Positions 25,289 through 31,722 of a DNA stretch of 48,669 nucleotides are shown here, one piece after another (the first letter of the stretch is position 1; the number at the start of each line of letters is the position of its first letter). The stretch is from a virus. A program made the position numbers and the translations under genes. Under the pieces are notes generated by a model. It saw only the letters and a program-made list of their open reading frames with translations, had not been told where the DNA came from and did no database searches. The stretch spans positions 1-48,669 of IMG/VR virus record IMGVR_UViG_3300046714_000254; one strand, written 5' to 3'.

Positions 25289-25327
25289 GGGACAGCTCCT
25301 ACCTTGGTTGTGAATCGGTTCACGGAA

Positions 25328-25347
25328 GCCCCCTCGCGAGAGGGGGC
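25328..25347 (-). terminator. Intergenic hairpin
   Basis: GCCCCCTC pairs with GAGGGGGC around a GCGA loop, in the gap between the 25362 and 25288 genes. Like the others in this operon it may be a weak terminator or an RNA stabiliser; there is no clear T run. Confidence 0.5.
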
Positions 25348-25361
25348 GACCGTCAAACGAC

Positions 25362-25550
25362 TCAGATGGCCCAAACGGGAGCAAACGCCAGCGCAAACCC
25401 AGCGACAGCGACCGCGACAATGACAAGCGCTTCGATCACTTCACCGAACGTCACGCGGAAGGGATCAGCCTTGACGGGGACAGCAAGGCGCACAGAGGGG
25501 CGGCGACGGTAGTTGGACGCGGGGACATGGAACGAAAAGGGGCCGCTCAT
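25362..25550 (-). CDS. Small single-pass membrane protein
   Basis: 62 residues, with ATG overlapping the stop of the first gene (ATGA). A polar, basic N-terminus (SNYRRRPS) is followed by one C-terminal hydrophobic helix (VIEALVIVAVAVAGFALAF). It probably has a single membrane pass with a short outer end. An early membrane protein could serve exclusion or host takeover. Function unknown. Confidence 0.6.
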   Translation of the reverse strand: MSGPFSFHVPASNYRRRPSVRLAVPVKADPFRVTFGEVIEALVIVAVAVAGFALAFAPVWAI

Positions 25551-25750
25551 GCGGCACCAACGAGCAGCGCAGCGGCACGCGGATCGGCGACCGCTTCAAC
25601 GGTGAGACCGGCGGCACGCAAAACCGCAATCTGCGATGTGTTGAACGTCTTGACGTTGGCGAAGTGTGCGAGCTTGAGCGCGAACACGTTGGCCGGGTAG
25701 ATCAATTGATTGCCGTACACGGTACGGAAAAAGACTTCCACGATAGGCAT
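25547..25750 (-). CDS. First gene of the right early operon, hypothetical
   Basis: 67 residues from ATG 25750, with GGAGCTGTCCC upstream. The sequence alternates hydrophobic residues (VEVFFRTVYGNQLIYPANVFALKLAHF) and then turns helical (QIAVLRAAGLTVEAVADPRAAALL). No family recognised. It begins the leftward unit that runs to 21565, so its promoter should lie in the gap just to its right. Function unknown. Confidence 0.6.
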   Translation of the reverse strand: MPIVEVFFRTVYGNQLIYPANVFALKLAHFANVKTFNTSQIAVLRAAGLTVEAVADPRAAALLVGAA

Positions 25751-25883
25751 GGGACAGCTCCGAATGTTGTTAGAACAAACCGCGCCCCCGTTCGGATACC
25801 ACTCAAAAAGGGATGCACGGCTTGCGCCTTGTAGCATGTATGACGCTACACGTACAAGTACAGGTACAAGGGAAGTCTTGCCG
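25751..25883. promoter_or_regulatory. Divergent promoter region for the right early operon and late genes
   Basis: No gene fits. GTACAA, GTACAG and GTACAAG lie in tandem near 25853-25872. On the - strand this gives TTGTAC, then an 18-base gap, then TACAAG, a plausible sigma70-type promoter for the leftward operon. The rightward start for the terminase-like gene at 25884 follows GGGAAG. No late-promoter consensus is evident. Confidence 0.4.
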
Positions 25884-26537
25884 ATGCAGCGCACAAAGGA
25901 GCAGCATGACGCGGGAAGGGGGGAGGGTCGGACTCCAGATAGGACAAGTCCGAACAGGAAAGGTCTAATTCAAGTCCAATCTTGGAATCAGGACAGGTCT
26001 AGTCAGGATCAGTCTACGAGTACAAGTCTAAACATGAGCACTCAGCAAGACCTTACGTTGTGGCCCGATGAAGCCCCCGGCGTTGTCCAGGGTGGCGAGC
26101 CTGATACGGAACTCGCTGTCATCCTGCTCGCGGCAGGATGCTCACAGACGTTCATCAGGACTCGTTGCGGGTTCGGATCGAATCGAGCAGTGCAAGCCTT
26201 CTGCCGTGACTCGGATGTCAGGCAAGAGGCGGCAGAGCTTGCGATTGAACGAGTCAAACGGATTGGGAAGAGAGCCTCCGTATGTCTGGAACAAATTCTA
26301 AACACGCCACAGACGGACCTTCGAGCCCAGGTTCTCGCCATCAGGACAGGACTGGAGCTGTCCGGGGAGCTGAAACGCGACAGCGCAGCTCCAGTCAAGA
26401 ACGTGCGAGAGCTGACAGCAGCGGAACTGGGAGAGCTGATAGCGGCGACCAAAGCCGAACTATCAGAGCGAATTGGCAGGTATCGGGCAGACGGGGGGAC
26501 AGCACTGCCCAAACTACCAGCGCTGTCAGATACTTAG
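25884..26537 (+). CDS. Candidate terminase small subunit
   Basis: 217 residues from ATG 25884 (GGGAAG upstream); ATG 26034 (167 residues) is the alternative. The N-terminal 50 residues are low-complexity Ser/Gln/Arg, encoded by a repeated DNA segment. The middle has an HTH-like stretch (ILLAAGCSQTFIRTRCGFGSNRAVQAFCRD), then helices with a regular pattern, ending ELTAAELGELIAATKAELSERI, which resembles the ends of small terminases. It opens the late transcript, about 10 kb upstream of the large terminase. It would recognise the packaging site. Family assignment is tentative. Confidence 0.5.
   Translation: MQRTKEQHDAGRGEGRTPDRTSPNRKGLIQVQSWNQDRSSQDQSTSTSLNMSTQQDLTLWPDEAPGVVQGGEPDTELAVILLAAGCSQTFIRTRCGFGSNRAVQAFCRDSDVRQEAAELAIERVKRIGKRASVCLEQILNTPQTDLRAQVLAIRTGLELSGELKRDSAAPVKNVRELTAAELGELIAATKAELSERIGRYRADGGTALPKLPALSDT
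25945..26030 (+). repeat. Cluster of about six degenerate RGTCYA repeats
   Basis: CAAGTC (25945), AAGGTCTA (near 25960), CAAGTCCA (25971), CAGGTCTA (25994), CAGTCTA (26010) and CAAGTCTA (26023) recur within 86 bases. They lie inside or directly before the small-terminase-like gene. Packaging initiation sites are often found in such a place. Confidence 0.5.
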
Positions 26538-26599
26538 ACCGTGGTGCCACATCCCTTGCAGGCAAGTGGTACGCGTAAAAGGAACCGCGCGATCCTTTC

Positions 26600-26746
26600 A
26601 TGCCCGCGCGACCCCCGGCCGCCCCCGCGACGACCGCTGCTTTTATGATTTCCGACCCACCCATAAAATTTCAATCCGACTGGAGACGCCAAATGAGCAA
26701 GCCGAAGAAACCAAAACCGATCCGCCCTTCCCGTCCGGGATATTGA
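26600..26746 (+). CDS. Small Pro/basic protein, uncertain
   Basis: 48 residues from ATG 26600, ending in the very basic KPKKPKPIRPSRPGY. A shorter version from ATG 26693 (17 residues) has the better ribosome site (TGGAG, 8 bases upstream) and may be the real product. The first part is Pro/Ala-rich and could be chance coding in GC-rich DNA. Function unknown. The rest of the 26538-26810 gap shows nothing clear. Confidence 0.3.
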   Translation: MPARPPAAPATTAAFMISDPPIKFQSDWRRQMSKPKKPKPIRPSRPGY

Positions 26747-26810
26747 ATTCTCAATCGCAAAGCGAAAGCCAAGTCTGGCGAAGCCAGAAGTCATGCAACC
26801 AGGAGCTGTG

Positions 26811-27008
26811 ATGTTTGAAGACCTTCCCCTGCCCTCATCCGCCGAGTTACGCGATCTGATCCGCAAGGCCCGTGGCGAGCAGCCCTTCACCGGGACTGAC
26901 TACAGGTGGATCGTGAACGTGCTCGTGACGTTGGAGCACGACTCGATGTACCAGTTGAAGGAACGCATGAAGCGATACGAGGCCGAAGATCGGGCCAAGA
27001 GTAGGTAA
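26811..27008 (+). CDS. Small hypothetical protein
   Basis: 65 residues from ATG 26811, with AGGAGCTGTG directly upstream, the same leader as in the early operon. It is acidic to neutral and helical (LPSSAELRDLIRKARGE, then a charged coiled end). No motif. It starts the block of small genes between the small terminase and the tail fibre. Function unknown. Confidence 0.6.
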   Translation: MFEDLPLPSSAELRDLIRKARGEQPFTGTDYRWIVNVLVTLEHDSMYQLKERMKRYEAEDRAKSR

Positions 27009-27124
27009 AACGCAACTGTACGAGTCCTGATAGACGCCCCTACGTCCATGTACCTACTCGCCTGCATACCTATTCACGTTTAGGCTGCACACTTCCAGTT
27101 CACGTCCACTCTTCCGGGGCTGTC

Positions 27125-27334
27125 ATGTTGAAAGTCCGCGCAGGTGATCGCGCCGTGTTTGGCATTCCGCCGAAGGATGTTGAACAGTTCATGGACGGCC
27201 GGCCGATGCTCATTGAGCTGGCGGCGTTGCATCCTGACTGCAAGTCCATCCTGATTTTCTACGGCGAGAGCGATGCGAAGTTGAAGCAGGCGCTCGCCGA
27301 GTGCGGCTTGCAGATGGTGGAGAAGCCATCGTGA
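27125..27334 (+). CDS. Small hypothetical protein
   Basis: 69 residues, ATG 27125 after GGGGCTGTC. Compact alternating pattern (MLKVRAGDRAVFGIPP, SILIFYGESDAKLKQALAECGLQMV) like a small alpha/beta fold. Its stop overlaps the GTG of the next gene. The 116-base gap before it holds no clear promoter. Function unknown. Confidence 0.6.
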   Translation: MLKVRAGDRAVFGIPPKDVEQFMDGRPMLIELAALHPDCKSILIFYGESDAKLKQALAECGLQMVEKPS

Positions 27335-27522
27335 GTAGCCGGCCGATTGGCGAGTTGATTAACCGCATCTCCGACATTGCCGAAGGCATCGCGGCGGCGA
27401 TGGAAGCGCGCACGGACATCACGGATGACGAGCGGGCAAAGCTGGTGCGTTTCGCCGATGCGTTGCAGGAAGTCATGGAAGCAGCGCGGGCGTTGAACCC
27501 GCCACAGGGAAAGCCCTCGTGA
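27331..27522 (+). CDS. Small helical hypothetical protein
   Basis: 63 residues from a GTG that overlaps the preceding stop (GTGA). Acidic and amphipathic helices (GELINRISDIAEGIAAAME, then DERAKLVRFADALQEVMEAAR). Its stop again overlaps the next GTG. No motif. Function unknown. Confidence 0.55.
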   Translation: MSSRPIGELINRISDIAEGIAAAMEARTDITDDERAKLVRFADALQEVMEAARALNPPQGKPS

Positions 27523-28058
27523 TCGCAGGACTCGACACCCCGGAGCTGGTTCACGTCGCCATGCTGCGCGGAACCATCGCGCCGATATCCATGCGTATGT
27601 GCGCGCACATCCAGGGCGATGCGGCGATGGAAGCGTTCAATCGCTGGGACGAGCTGCGAGGCGATATCAAATTGACCAGCGACATTCTCGTGGACTTTGC
27701 CGGCGCGCACGTCTGGGAGCAGGCACAGAACGCCGTGGAGCACATCGCGTGGTTGAAGCGCGAGTTGCAGATCAGCCAGTACAACGAGAGCGCGGCCCAT
27801 GCGGTGCTGGAGGATGAGCGCAAGGAGTGGATGGCCACCCGCTCGATGCTGCGTTACGCGCGGGCATATCTCGCGGACGTGCCGAACGTCCCCAAGTGGT
27901 TGATGGGTAATTCACAACATGGAGGCGGTCATGACGAGCAAGCGAGGCAAACGTCCGGGCTTACGGGCACGGAGCAAAAACGCACGGAGCACGGCGCAAG
28001 TAGCCAAGTTGACGAAGGTGCAGGTCGTGCGAGCCGCACCACGAATAGACGCGACTGA
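27519..28058 (+). CDS. Hypothetical protein with long 3' overlap
   Basis: 179 residues from a GTG that overlaps the preceding stop. The first 120 residues look like real protein (helical, with HIAWLKRELQISQYNES, which may form a coiled coil). The last 45 or so are low-complexity Gly/Thr/Arg and lie over the start of the next gene in another frame. Either the overlap is genuine or the tail is an accidental extension. Function unknown. Confidence 0.5.
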   Translation: MIAGLDTPELVHVAMLRGTIAPISMRMCAHIQGDAAMEAFNRWDELRGDIKLTSDILVDFAGAHVWEQAQNAVEHIAWLKRELQISQYNESAAHAVLEDERKEWMATRSMLRYARAYLADVPNVPKWLMGNSQHGGGHDEQARQTSGLTGTEQKRTEHGASSQVDEGAGRASRTTNRRD

Positions 28059-28377
28059 GCGCGAGGAGCTGTACACGCTGCGCGATCTGGCGAAGGTTTC
28101 GATGCGCTTCGCCGACGCCGCTGCCGGCGCGCCAGAGGAAGGGGCGCATGTGCTGGTCCGCCTGCGTGACGGGGCTTTCGTGTACGGCATGGTAGTAGAT
28201 GGGCGCTTCGCCGCCTACGACCGTCACGCCGAGGAGTACGTGACGATGGCGCACGCGGATCGCATCACGCACTGGATGGAAGTGATCGACCCGGTGCCGC
28301 GCGCACCGCAGACCATCGAGCAGGCCATTGTCGAAGCGGCGCACGCGCCGGATCGGGCCGAGGACGTATACGCATGA
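27931..28377 (+). CDS. Hypothetical protein
   Basis: 148 residues from ATG 27931, chosen for the GGAGG 7 bases upstream. A basic N-terminus (TSKRGKRPGLRARSKNAR) is followed by a segment with an SH3-like or beta-barrel pattern (HVLVRLRDGAFVYGMVVDGRFAAYD). It overlaps the preceding gene by 128 bases and the next by ATGA. May bind nucleic acid; function unknown. Confidence 0.6.
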   Translation: MTSKRGKRPGLRARSKNARSTAQVAKLTKVQVVRAAPRIDATEREELYTLRDLAKVSMRFADAAAGAPEEGAHVLVRLRDGAFVYGMVVDGRFAAYDRHAEEYVTMAHADRITHWMEVIDPVPRAPQTIEQAIVEAAHAPDRAEDVYA

Positions 28378-28655
28378 ACGAGCCAGAATTAGTCTCCCCT
28401 TTCCGCATCGCCTTTCGCGAGGAAGGTCCATTCGTCAACGTCTATCTAGCCAAACAGGAGTCGATGGAAGGAGCTATGCACATCGGAAGCTGCATGAAGT
28501 CGATCTTGAACGCCGAAGCGCCGGCACAGTTTCTGCGGCTCAAGGAGATATTCGAGATCGGCATCGCGGCGGCGATCAAGGACGTGTTAGGCGTCGAGGT
28601 GAGTAAGTTCGAGACGAACCGCGCGCCAGATCATGAGAAAGCGGGCAACGCATAG
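28374..28655 (+). CDS. Hypothetical protein
   Basis: 93 residues, ATG overlapping the preceding stop. Beta-like start (RIAFREEGPFVNVYLAKQES) and helical second half (LRLKEIFEIGIAAAIKDVLG). It could be a small modified alpha/beta protein. No recognised motif. Function unknown. Confidence 0.6.
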   Translation: MNEPELVSPFRIAFREEGPFVNVYLAKQESMEGAMHIGSCMKSILNAEAPAQFLRLKEIFEIGIAAAIKDVLGVEVSKFETNRAPDHEKAGNA

Positions 28656-28663
28656 GGGGGCAC

Positions 28664-28978
28664 ATGATGATTCACCAAGACCAGCAGAACGTCGAAGCGC
28701 TCTGCGAACACGCTGATTTTATCGACTCGGGGTTTCAGTCGTTTAACGAACAGGTCAAGCACCTGACGCCGCACAAGATGGCAGAGGCTGCCTTTTTCGC
28801 AGGCGCGGGTTTGGCGTTCAAGTTGCAAGGTCACTTCGACAGCGCGAGCGCGAACTACCCGCCCGGCGCTGCCAACTATCTTCTCGGGCTCGTCTGCGAG
28901 GAGATCAACGAGTACATGGAAACGAACCGCATGCGGCTCGAATGGGAGCCGCACGTACCGGGGAGTTTGCGGCAGTGA
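28664..28978 (+). CDS. Hypothetical protein
   Basis: 104 residues with GGGGGG upstream. Helical, acidic to neutral, with Phe and Gly in the middle (AEAAFFAGAGLAFKLQGHF). No membrane helix long enough to be certain. Its stop overlaps the next GTG. Function unknown. Confidence 0.6.
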   Translation: MMIHQDQQNVEALCEHADFIDSGFQSFNEQVKHLTPHKMAEAAFFAGAGLAFKLQGHFDSASANYPPGAANYLLGLVCEEINEYMETNRMRLEWEPHVPGSLRQ

Positions 28979-29196
28979 GTGTTGAACGTCTTCGTACCCT
29001 GTCAGCGTTCATCCGCTCACAGGCGGCGCTCACCGATGAGCGCTCGCCCAGGCCGGGTCCGGGGGAGGTGCGGCTCAATCATGAAGCCGCCCTCCTCTGT
29101 GCCGATGCGCTCGATGAAGTCATAAAGCTGCGCGTGAAGGGGATCGTGTTAGACGAACTGCTCGCGCAGCTCGCCAAGCGCGGGATCGTGACTTGA
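28975..29196 (+). CDS. Small helical hypothetical protein
   Basis: 73 residues from a GTG overlapping the preceding stop (GTGA). Strongly helical and amphipathic (RLRTLSAFIRSQAALTDE, LCADALDEVIKLRVKGIVL). No motif. A longer reading upstream is hidden inside the preceding gene. Function unknown. Confidence 0.55.
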   Translation: MSVERLRTLSAFIRSQAALTDERSPRPGPGEVRLNHEAALLCADALDEVIKLRVKGIVLDELLAQLAKRGIVT

Positions 29197-29197
29197 C

Positions 29198-29401
29198 GTG
29201 GACTGCGCGTCCGGGAAGGTCTGCTATCACAGCAACGCGGCGGCGCGCCGCAAGGCGCGTGCAGTGGCGCGTTCGCGCGACGTGATCTTGAACATCTATC
29301 GTTGCAAGGAATGTTTTCAATGGCACATGACATCGAACAAAACGATGAAGAGTTACCAGACCCAGCGCTACCAGAGGATGCGTCAAGAGGAGCAGTGGTA
29401 G
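29198..29401 (+). CDS. Small zinc-ribbon protein
   Basis: 67 residues from a GTG one base after the preceding stop. One lone Cys pair-like start (CASGKVCYHS) and a second (YRCKECFQWHMTS) form the ribbon seen in many small phage proteins whose second half reads YxCxxCxxWH. The remainder is basic and Gln-rich. It overlaps the next gene. Function unknown, probably nucleic-acid binding. Confidence 0.65.
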   Translation: MDCASGKVCYHSNAAARRKARAVARSRDVILNIYRCKECFQWHMTSNKTMKSYQTQRYQRMRQEEQW

Positions 29402-29877
29402 GCTCCGCGGTCCTCGCCACCTATCTAGTCACCGCGTATCGCTGGGGCTGCACGAACGAGCACGCCTATCACGTCTTCGCCGGCATCGATCGAACCAAGG
29501 CACTCGCCCTGGCCCGTGCCGAACAGTCGGATCGCGGCGGCAAGTACGCAACCGTGGTGTGGGAGTTCGACGCGGACGGGACTGACTACCGCAGCATCGC
29601 GTACTTTCATTCATCGGCGTGCGATGAGGCCGCCGTGGTCCCGCACCACAACCATCGCATCGACTTTTACGAACGCGTCGGCATGTTTGTGAACGAGGCG
29701 ATGAGCGGTAAGGCGCTGATGAGCGATCCCACGAACCCGAAGGCGATGACCTATCAGGAGGTCACGCCACTGCCCGACTACGTGCGCGCGGAAGTCGAAC
29801 GTCAACGCGCGTTCATGAAGATTTGGGAGCGCACGGAGAACGCCGCGACCGAAGGGAAAAAAGGAGGCTCGTCCTAA
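29395..29877 (+). CDS. Hypothetical protein
   Basis: 160 residues if GTG 29395 is used; upstream starts in the same frame at 29302 and 29320 lie inside the preceding gene. Alpha/beta pattern with aromatic strands (YLVTAYRWGCTNEHAYHVF, TVVWEFDADGTDYRSIAYFHS) and a basic C-terminus. The true start is uncertain. No motif is recognised. Confidence 0.55.
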   Translation: MVGSAVLATYLVTAYRWGCTNEHAYHVFAGIDRTKALALARAEQSDRGGKYATVVWEFDADGTDYRSIAYFHSSACDEAAVVPHHNHRIDFYERVGMFVNEAMSGKALMSDPTNPKAMTYQEVTPLPDYVRAEVERQRAFMKIWERTENAATEGKKGGSS

Positions 29878-29897
29878 AAACAACTTGAGGAGGATGT

Positions 29898-30101
29898 ATG
29901 CCCCTTTTTGAAGTAGCGATTTTGCAGCGACCGACGAAGAAAGAAGCCGAAGAAGGCGCGAGCGAAAAGCTCGTGTTCGGGCCGAAGTGTGTCGTCTCGC
30001 GGGACGATCAGTCGGCGGCGATTGAGGCCGTGATGGATGGTGAGGTGCCGCGCGACATCGAGCGCAGTCGAATGGAGGTGCTGGTCCGCCCTTTTGCATG
30101 A
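29898..30101 (+). CDS. Small hypothetical protein
   Basis: 67 residues, ATG 29898 with a strong GAGGAGG site. Basic/acidic mix (QRPTKKEAEEGASEKLV) with a beta-like end (MEVLVRPF). Similar small proteins are frequent in phages; no function known. Its stop overlaps the next ATG. Confidence 0.6.
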   Translation: MPLFEVAILQRPTKKEAEEGASEKLVFGPKCVVSRDDQSAAIEAVMDGEVPRDIERSRMEVLVRPFA

Positions 30102-30307
30102 AGCTGCGCGCCAAGACGCCGGAGGAAACGGCCGTTTTGGCGCGGCAGCGCATCGAGCACGCAGGATTGCGGCAGGCGATGGAGTCGGCGCGCGATCCGA
30201 TCAAGGAGGATTGGCGCAAGGCTCAGGAGTTCGCGAGCCTCGTCAACTACGCAACGGCGCCTGTGGGTGCGAAGAAGTTCGACGCGAGCACGATTGGCAG
30301 TAGATAG
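30098..30307 (+). CDS. Small helical hypothetical protein
   Basis: 69 residues, ATG overlapping the preceding stop (ATGA). Helical and charged (EETAVLARQRIEHAGLRQAM), no motif. Function unknown. Confidence 0.55.
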   Translation: MKLRAKTPEETAVLARQRIEHAGLRQAMESARDPIKEDWRKAQEFASLVNYATAPVGAKKFDASTIGSR

Positions 30308-30316
30308 GAGGATGAT

Positions 30317-30535
30317 ATGGAGATCACAAAGCACGACATCGCGGACCTTCGCGGCGGCTTCCCCGCGCTCTGTGACTTCTGCGGCAAGCCAACACCACCC
30401 GAACAACTCGAGCCGGAGGAAGCCGGCGATTGGGTGTGTTGGCATTGCTTACTGCGCTGGGCGCGCGAGGACGACAAGATTCGCGAAGTCGTTTTTTGGG
30501 AACGCGCGATCAAGGCGGCCGAATGCAAACACTGA
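30317..30535 (+). CDS. Small zinc-finger protein
   Basis: 72 residues from ATG 30317, with AGGAGG 6 bases upstream. CDFCGK and CWHC form a four-Cys ribbon separated by a Pro/Glu loop. A late helical segment ends CKH. Likely a nucleic-acid or protein-binding module; function unknown. It overlaps the next start by 13 bases. Confidence 0.65.
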   Translation: MEITKHDIADLRGGFPALCDFCGKPTPPEQLEPEEAGDWVCWHCLLRWAREDDKIREVVFWERAIKAAECKH

Positions 30536-30774
30536 CGCAGCGGAAGTCCGACTTGCGGCGCATCAACGGTTTGTTGTCGCGCTCGAATCACTTGAGCGTT
30601 GCGTTTCTTGTGCTCTCAGGTGCGGGGCTGTATATGGCGTTCGCGCGGCGGCGCATTCTGGTTGCCTTTGCGTTCATCGTCGCCGCGAATGTGCTGCTCG
30701 TGTGGAGTTTGGATCTGATGCACAGAGCGCGGTTGTTGATAAAAAAGTACGAACGGGAGTTACGCCGTGGGTGA
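30523..30774 (+). CDS. Two-helix membrane protein
   Basis: 83 residues from ATG 30523; a longer reading upstream lies over the zinc-finger gene. Two hydrophobic helices (LSVAFLVLSGAGLYMAF and ILVAFAFIVAANVLLVW) are separated by the short basic ARRR, and a long basic C-terminal tail follows. It could be a membrane-associated lysis or exclusion protein; the basic tail also recalls some inner-membrane spanin-like proteins, but no coiled coil is clear. Overlaps the next start by 8 bases. Confidence 0.6.
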   Translation: MQTLTQRKSDLRRINGLLSRSNHLSVAFLVLSGAGLYMAFARRRILVAFAFIVAANVLLVWSLDLMHRARLLIKKYERELRRG

Positions 30775-31042
30775 AAAGTACACGCTGAAGAGCATGGCCG
30801 AGGCCGGCTACGTGATGGGGCTCGCGACCATCGGCGAAGTCGCGAATCACATGGAGTCGCACTACGACGCCTACTTCCTGATCGACAACTTCGCGAACGA
30901 GATGGAAGAGTTTGAAAAGATGATCGAGGGATGCGCAGATGATTCGATTTTCAAGTACCTCACCGAAGAAGACAAAGCGCGGCTCGATGATGAGCTGGAA
31001 AAGGCGATGAACGAATCGGCCGAAGGCGATGAGGCGCTGTGA
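30767..31042 (+). CDS. Acidic hypothetical protein
   Basis: 91 residues from a GTG overlapping the membrane-protein gene. Very acidic and helical (NEMEEFEKMIEGCADDS, DDELEKAMNESAEGDEAL). An acidic, DNA-mimic-like composition is notable but not proof of such a role. Function unknown. Confidence 0.55.
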   Translation: MGEKYTLKSMAEAGYVMGLATIGEVANHMESHYDAYFLIDNFANEMEEFEKMIEGCADDSIFKYLTEEDKARLDDELEKAMNESAEGDEAL

Positions 31043-31326
31043 TGGCCACCTGTCTGTGCAACACGGCCGGCGCACTCCTCTGCCCGGAGCACGAGCAGGA
31101 CGGCCCAGGCTTGCGCGCGGAAGCGTATGACACGCTCGCGATGATGTATCTGAACGCGCAACAGTTGCACGCCGTCGCGTACCGCGACACGGAGCGCGTC
31201 AACTTCATGCAGCGCTGTCAGGTTCAGATATCGAAGTCGCAGATGAAGGTCGCGTTCGCCTACGCGGTCGGCCAATCACTGCGCGAAGGGATCGACGCGG
31301 CCGTGGCGCGCGGCGATGAGGACTGA
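31042..31326 (+). CDS. Small Cys-rich hypothetical protein
   Basis: 94 residues from ATG 31042 (GTG 31039 is possible). An N-terminal CLCNTAGALLCPEHE cluster may bind metal. The rest is helical with Gln and aromatic residues. No family recognised. It directly follows the acidic protein. Confidence 0.55.
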   Translation: MATCLCNTAGALLCPEHEQDGPGLRAEAYDTLAMMYLNAQQLHAVAYRDTERVNFMQRCQVQISKSQMKVAFAYAVGQSLREGIDAAVARGDED

Positions 31327-31358
31327 CCCATGACATAGGTACTTCAAACGGAGGTTCT

Positions 31359-31637
31359 ATGTCTCGCTCCATTCGCCGCCATCAACAGGCGGTCGCGAAG
31401 CTGCGCCGTCTGCGCATCATTCGCTACAACTGGTTCAGCTCTCGCTACGTGCCGAATCGCCTCTGGCGACAGTTCGGCAAACTCATGATGAACGAACCCG
31501 GCTGGTGGGTTCATGAGTTCATGACCCGCCCCGCTCGCGCCCGCGACGCGCACGCGTGCCGCCTGATCGAGTGCGGTCGCAGCCCCGACGAATTCGTATG
31601 GGGCGACAACCGCAAACCCCACAAGTATTACTGGTGA
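31359..31637 (+). CDS. Basic Arg/Trp-rich hypothetical protein
   Basis: 92 residues, ATG 31359 with GGAGG upstream. Very basic at the start (SRSIRRHQQAVAKLRRLRI), with several Trp/Arg in the middle and end (NRLWRQFGKLMM, KPHKYYW). No motif. A DNA-binding or membrane-active role is conceivable; it shows no relation to lysozymes. Function unknown. Confidence 0.5.
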   Translation: MSRSIRRHQQAVAKLRRLRIIRYNWFSSRYVPNRLWRQFGKLMMNEPGWWVHEFMTRPARARDAHACRLIECGRSPDEFVWGDNRKPHKYYW

Positions 31638-31650
31638 CGTACAGGCCGTT

Positions 31651-31697
31651 GTAGACACCTGTCCCCCGGTGGCGTAGCTTTCGCGCCGGGGCACAGG
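31651..31697 (+). other. Hairpin before the tail fibre gene
   Basis: CCTGT...CCCCGG pairs imperfectly with CCGGGG...CACAGG across about 47 bases, directly upstream of the tail fibre start. It may be a terminator for the small-gene block or a leader structure. No clear T run follows. Confidence 0.4.
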
Positions 31698-31722
31698 CGA
31701 CGGTTGCGGGGTGGAGCGGTTC

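Noticed and set aside
25906-25968. 19-codon frame with AAAGGAG upstream, possible leader peptide
   Set aside because: It lies within the terminase-like frame and the repeat cluster; nothing beyond the ribosome-site-like bases supports it.
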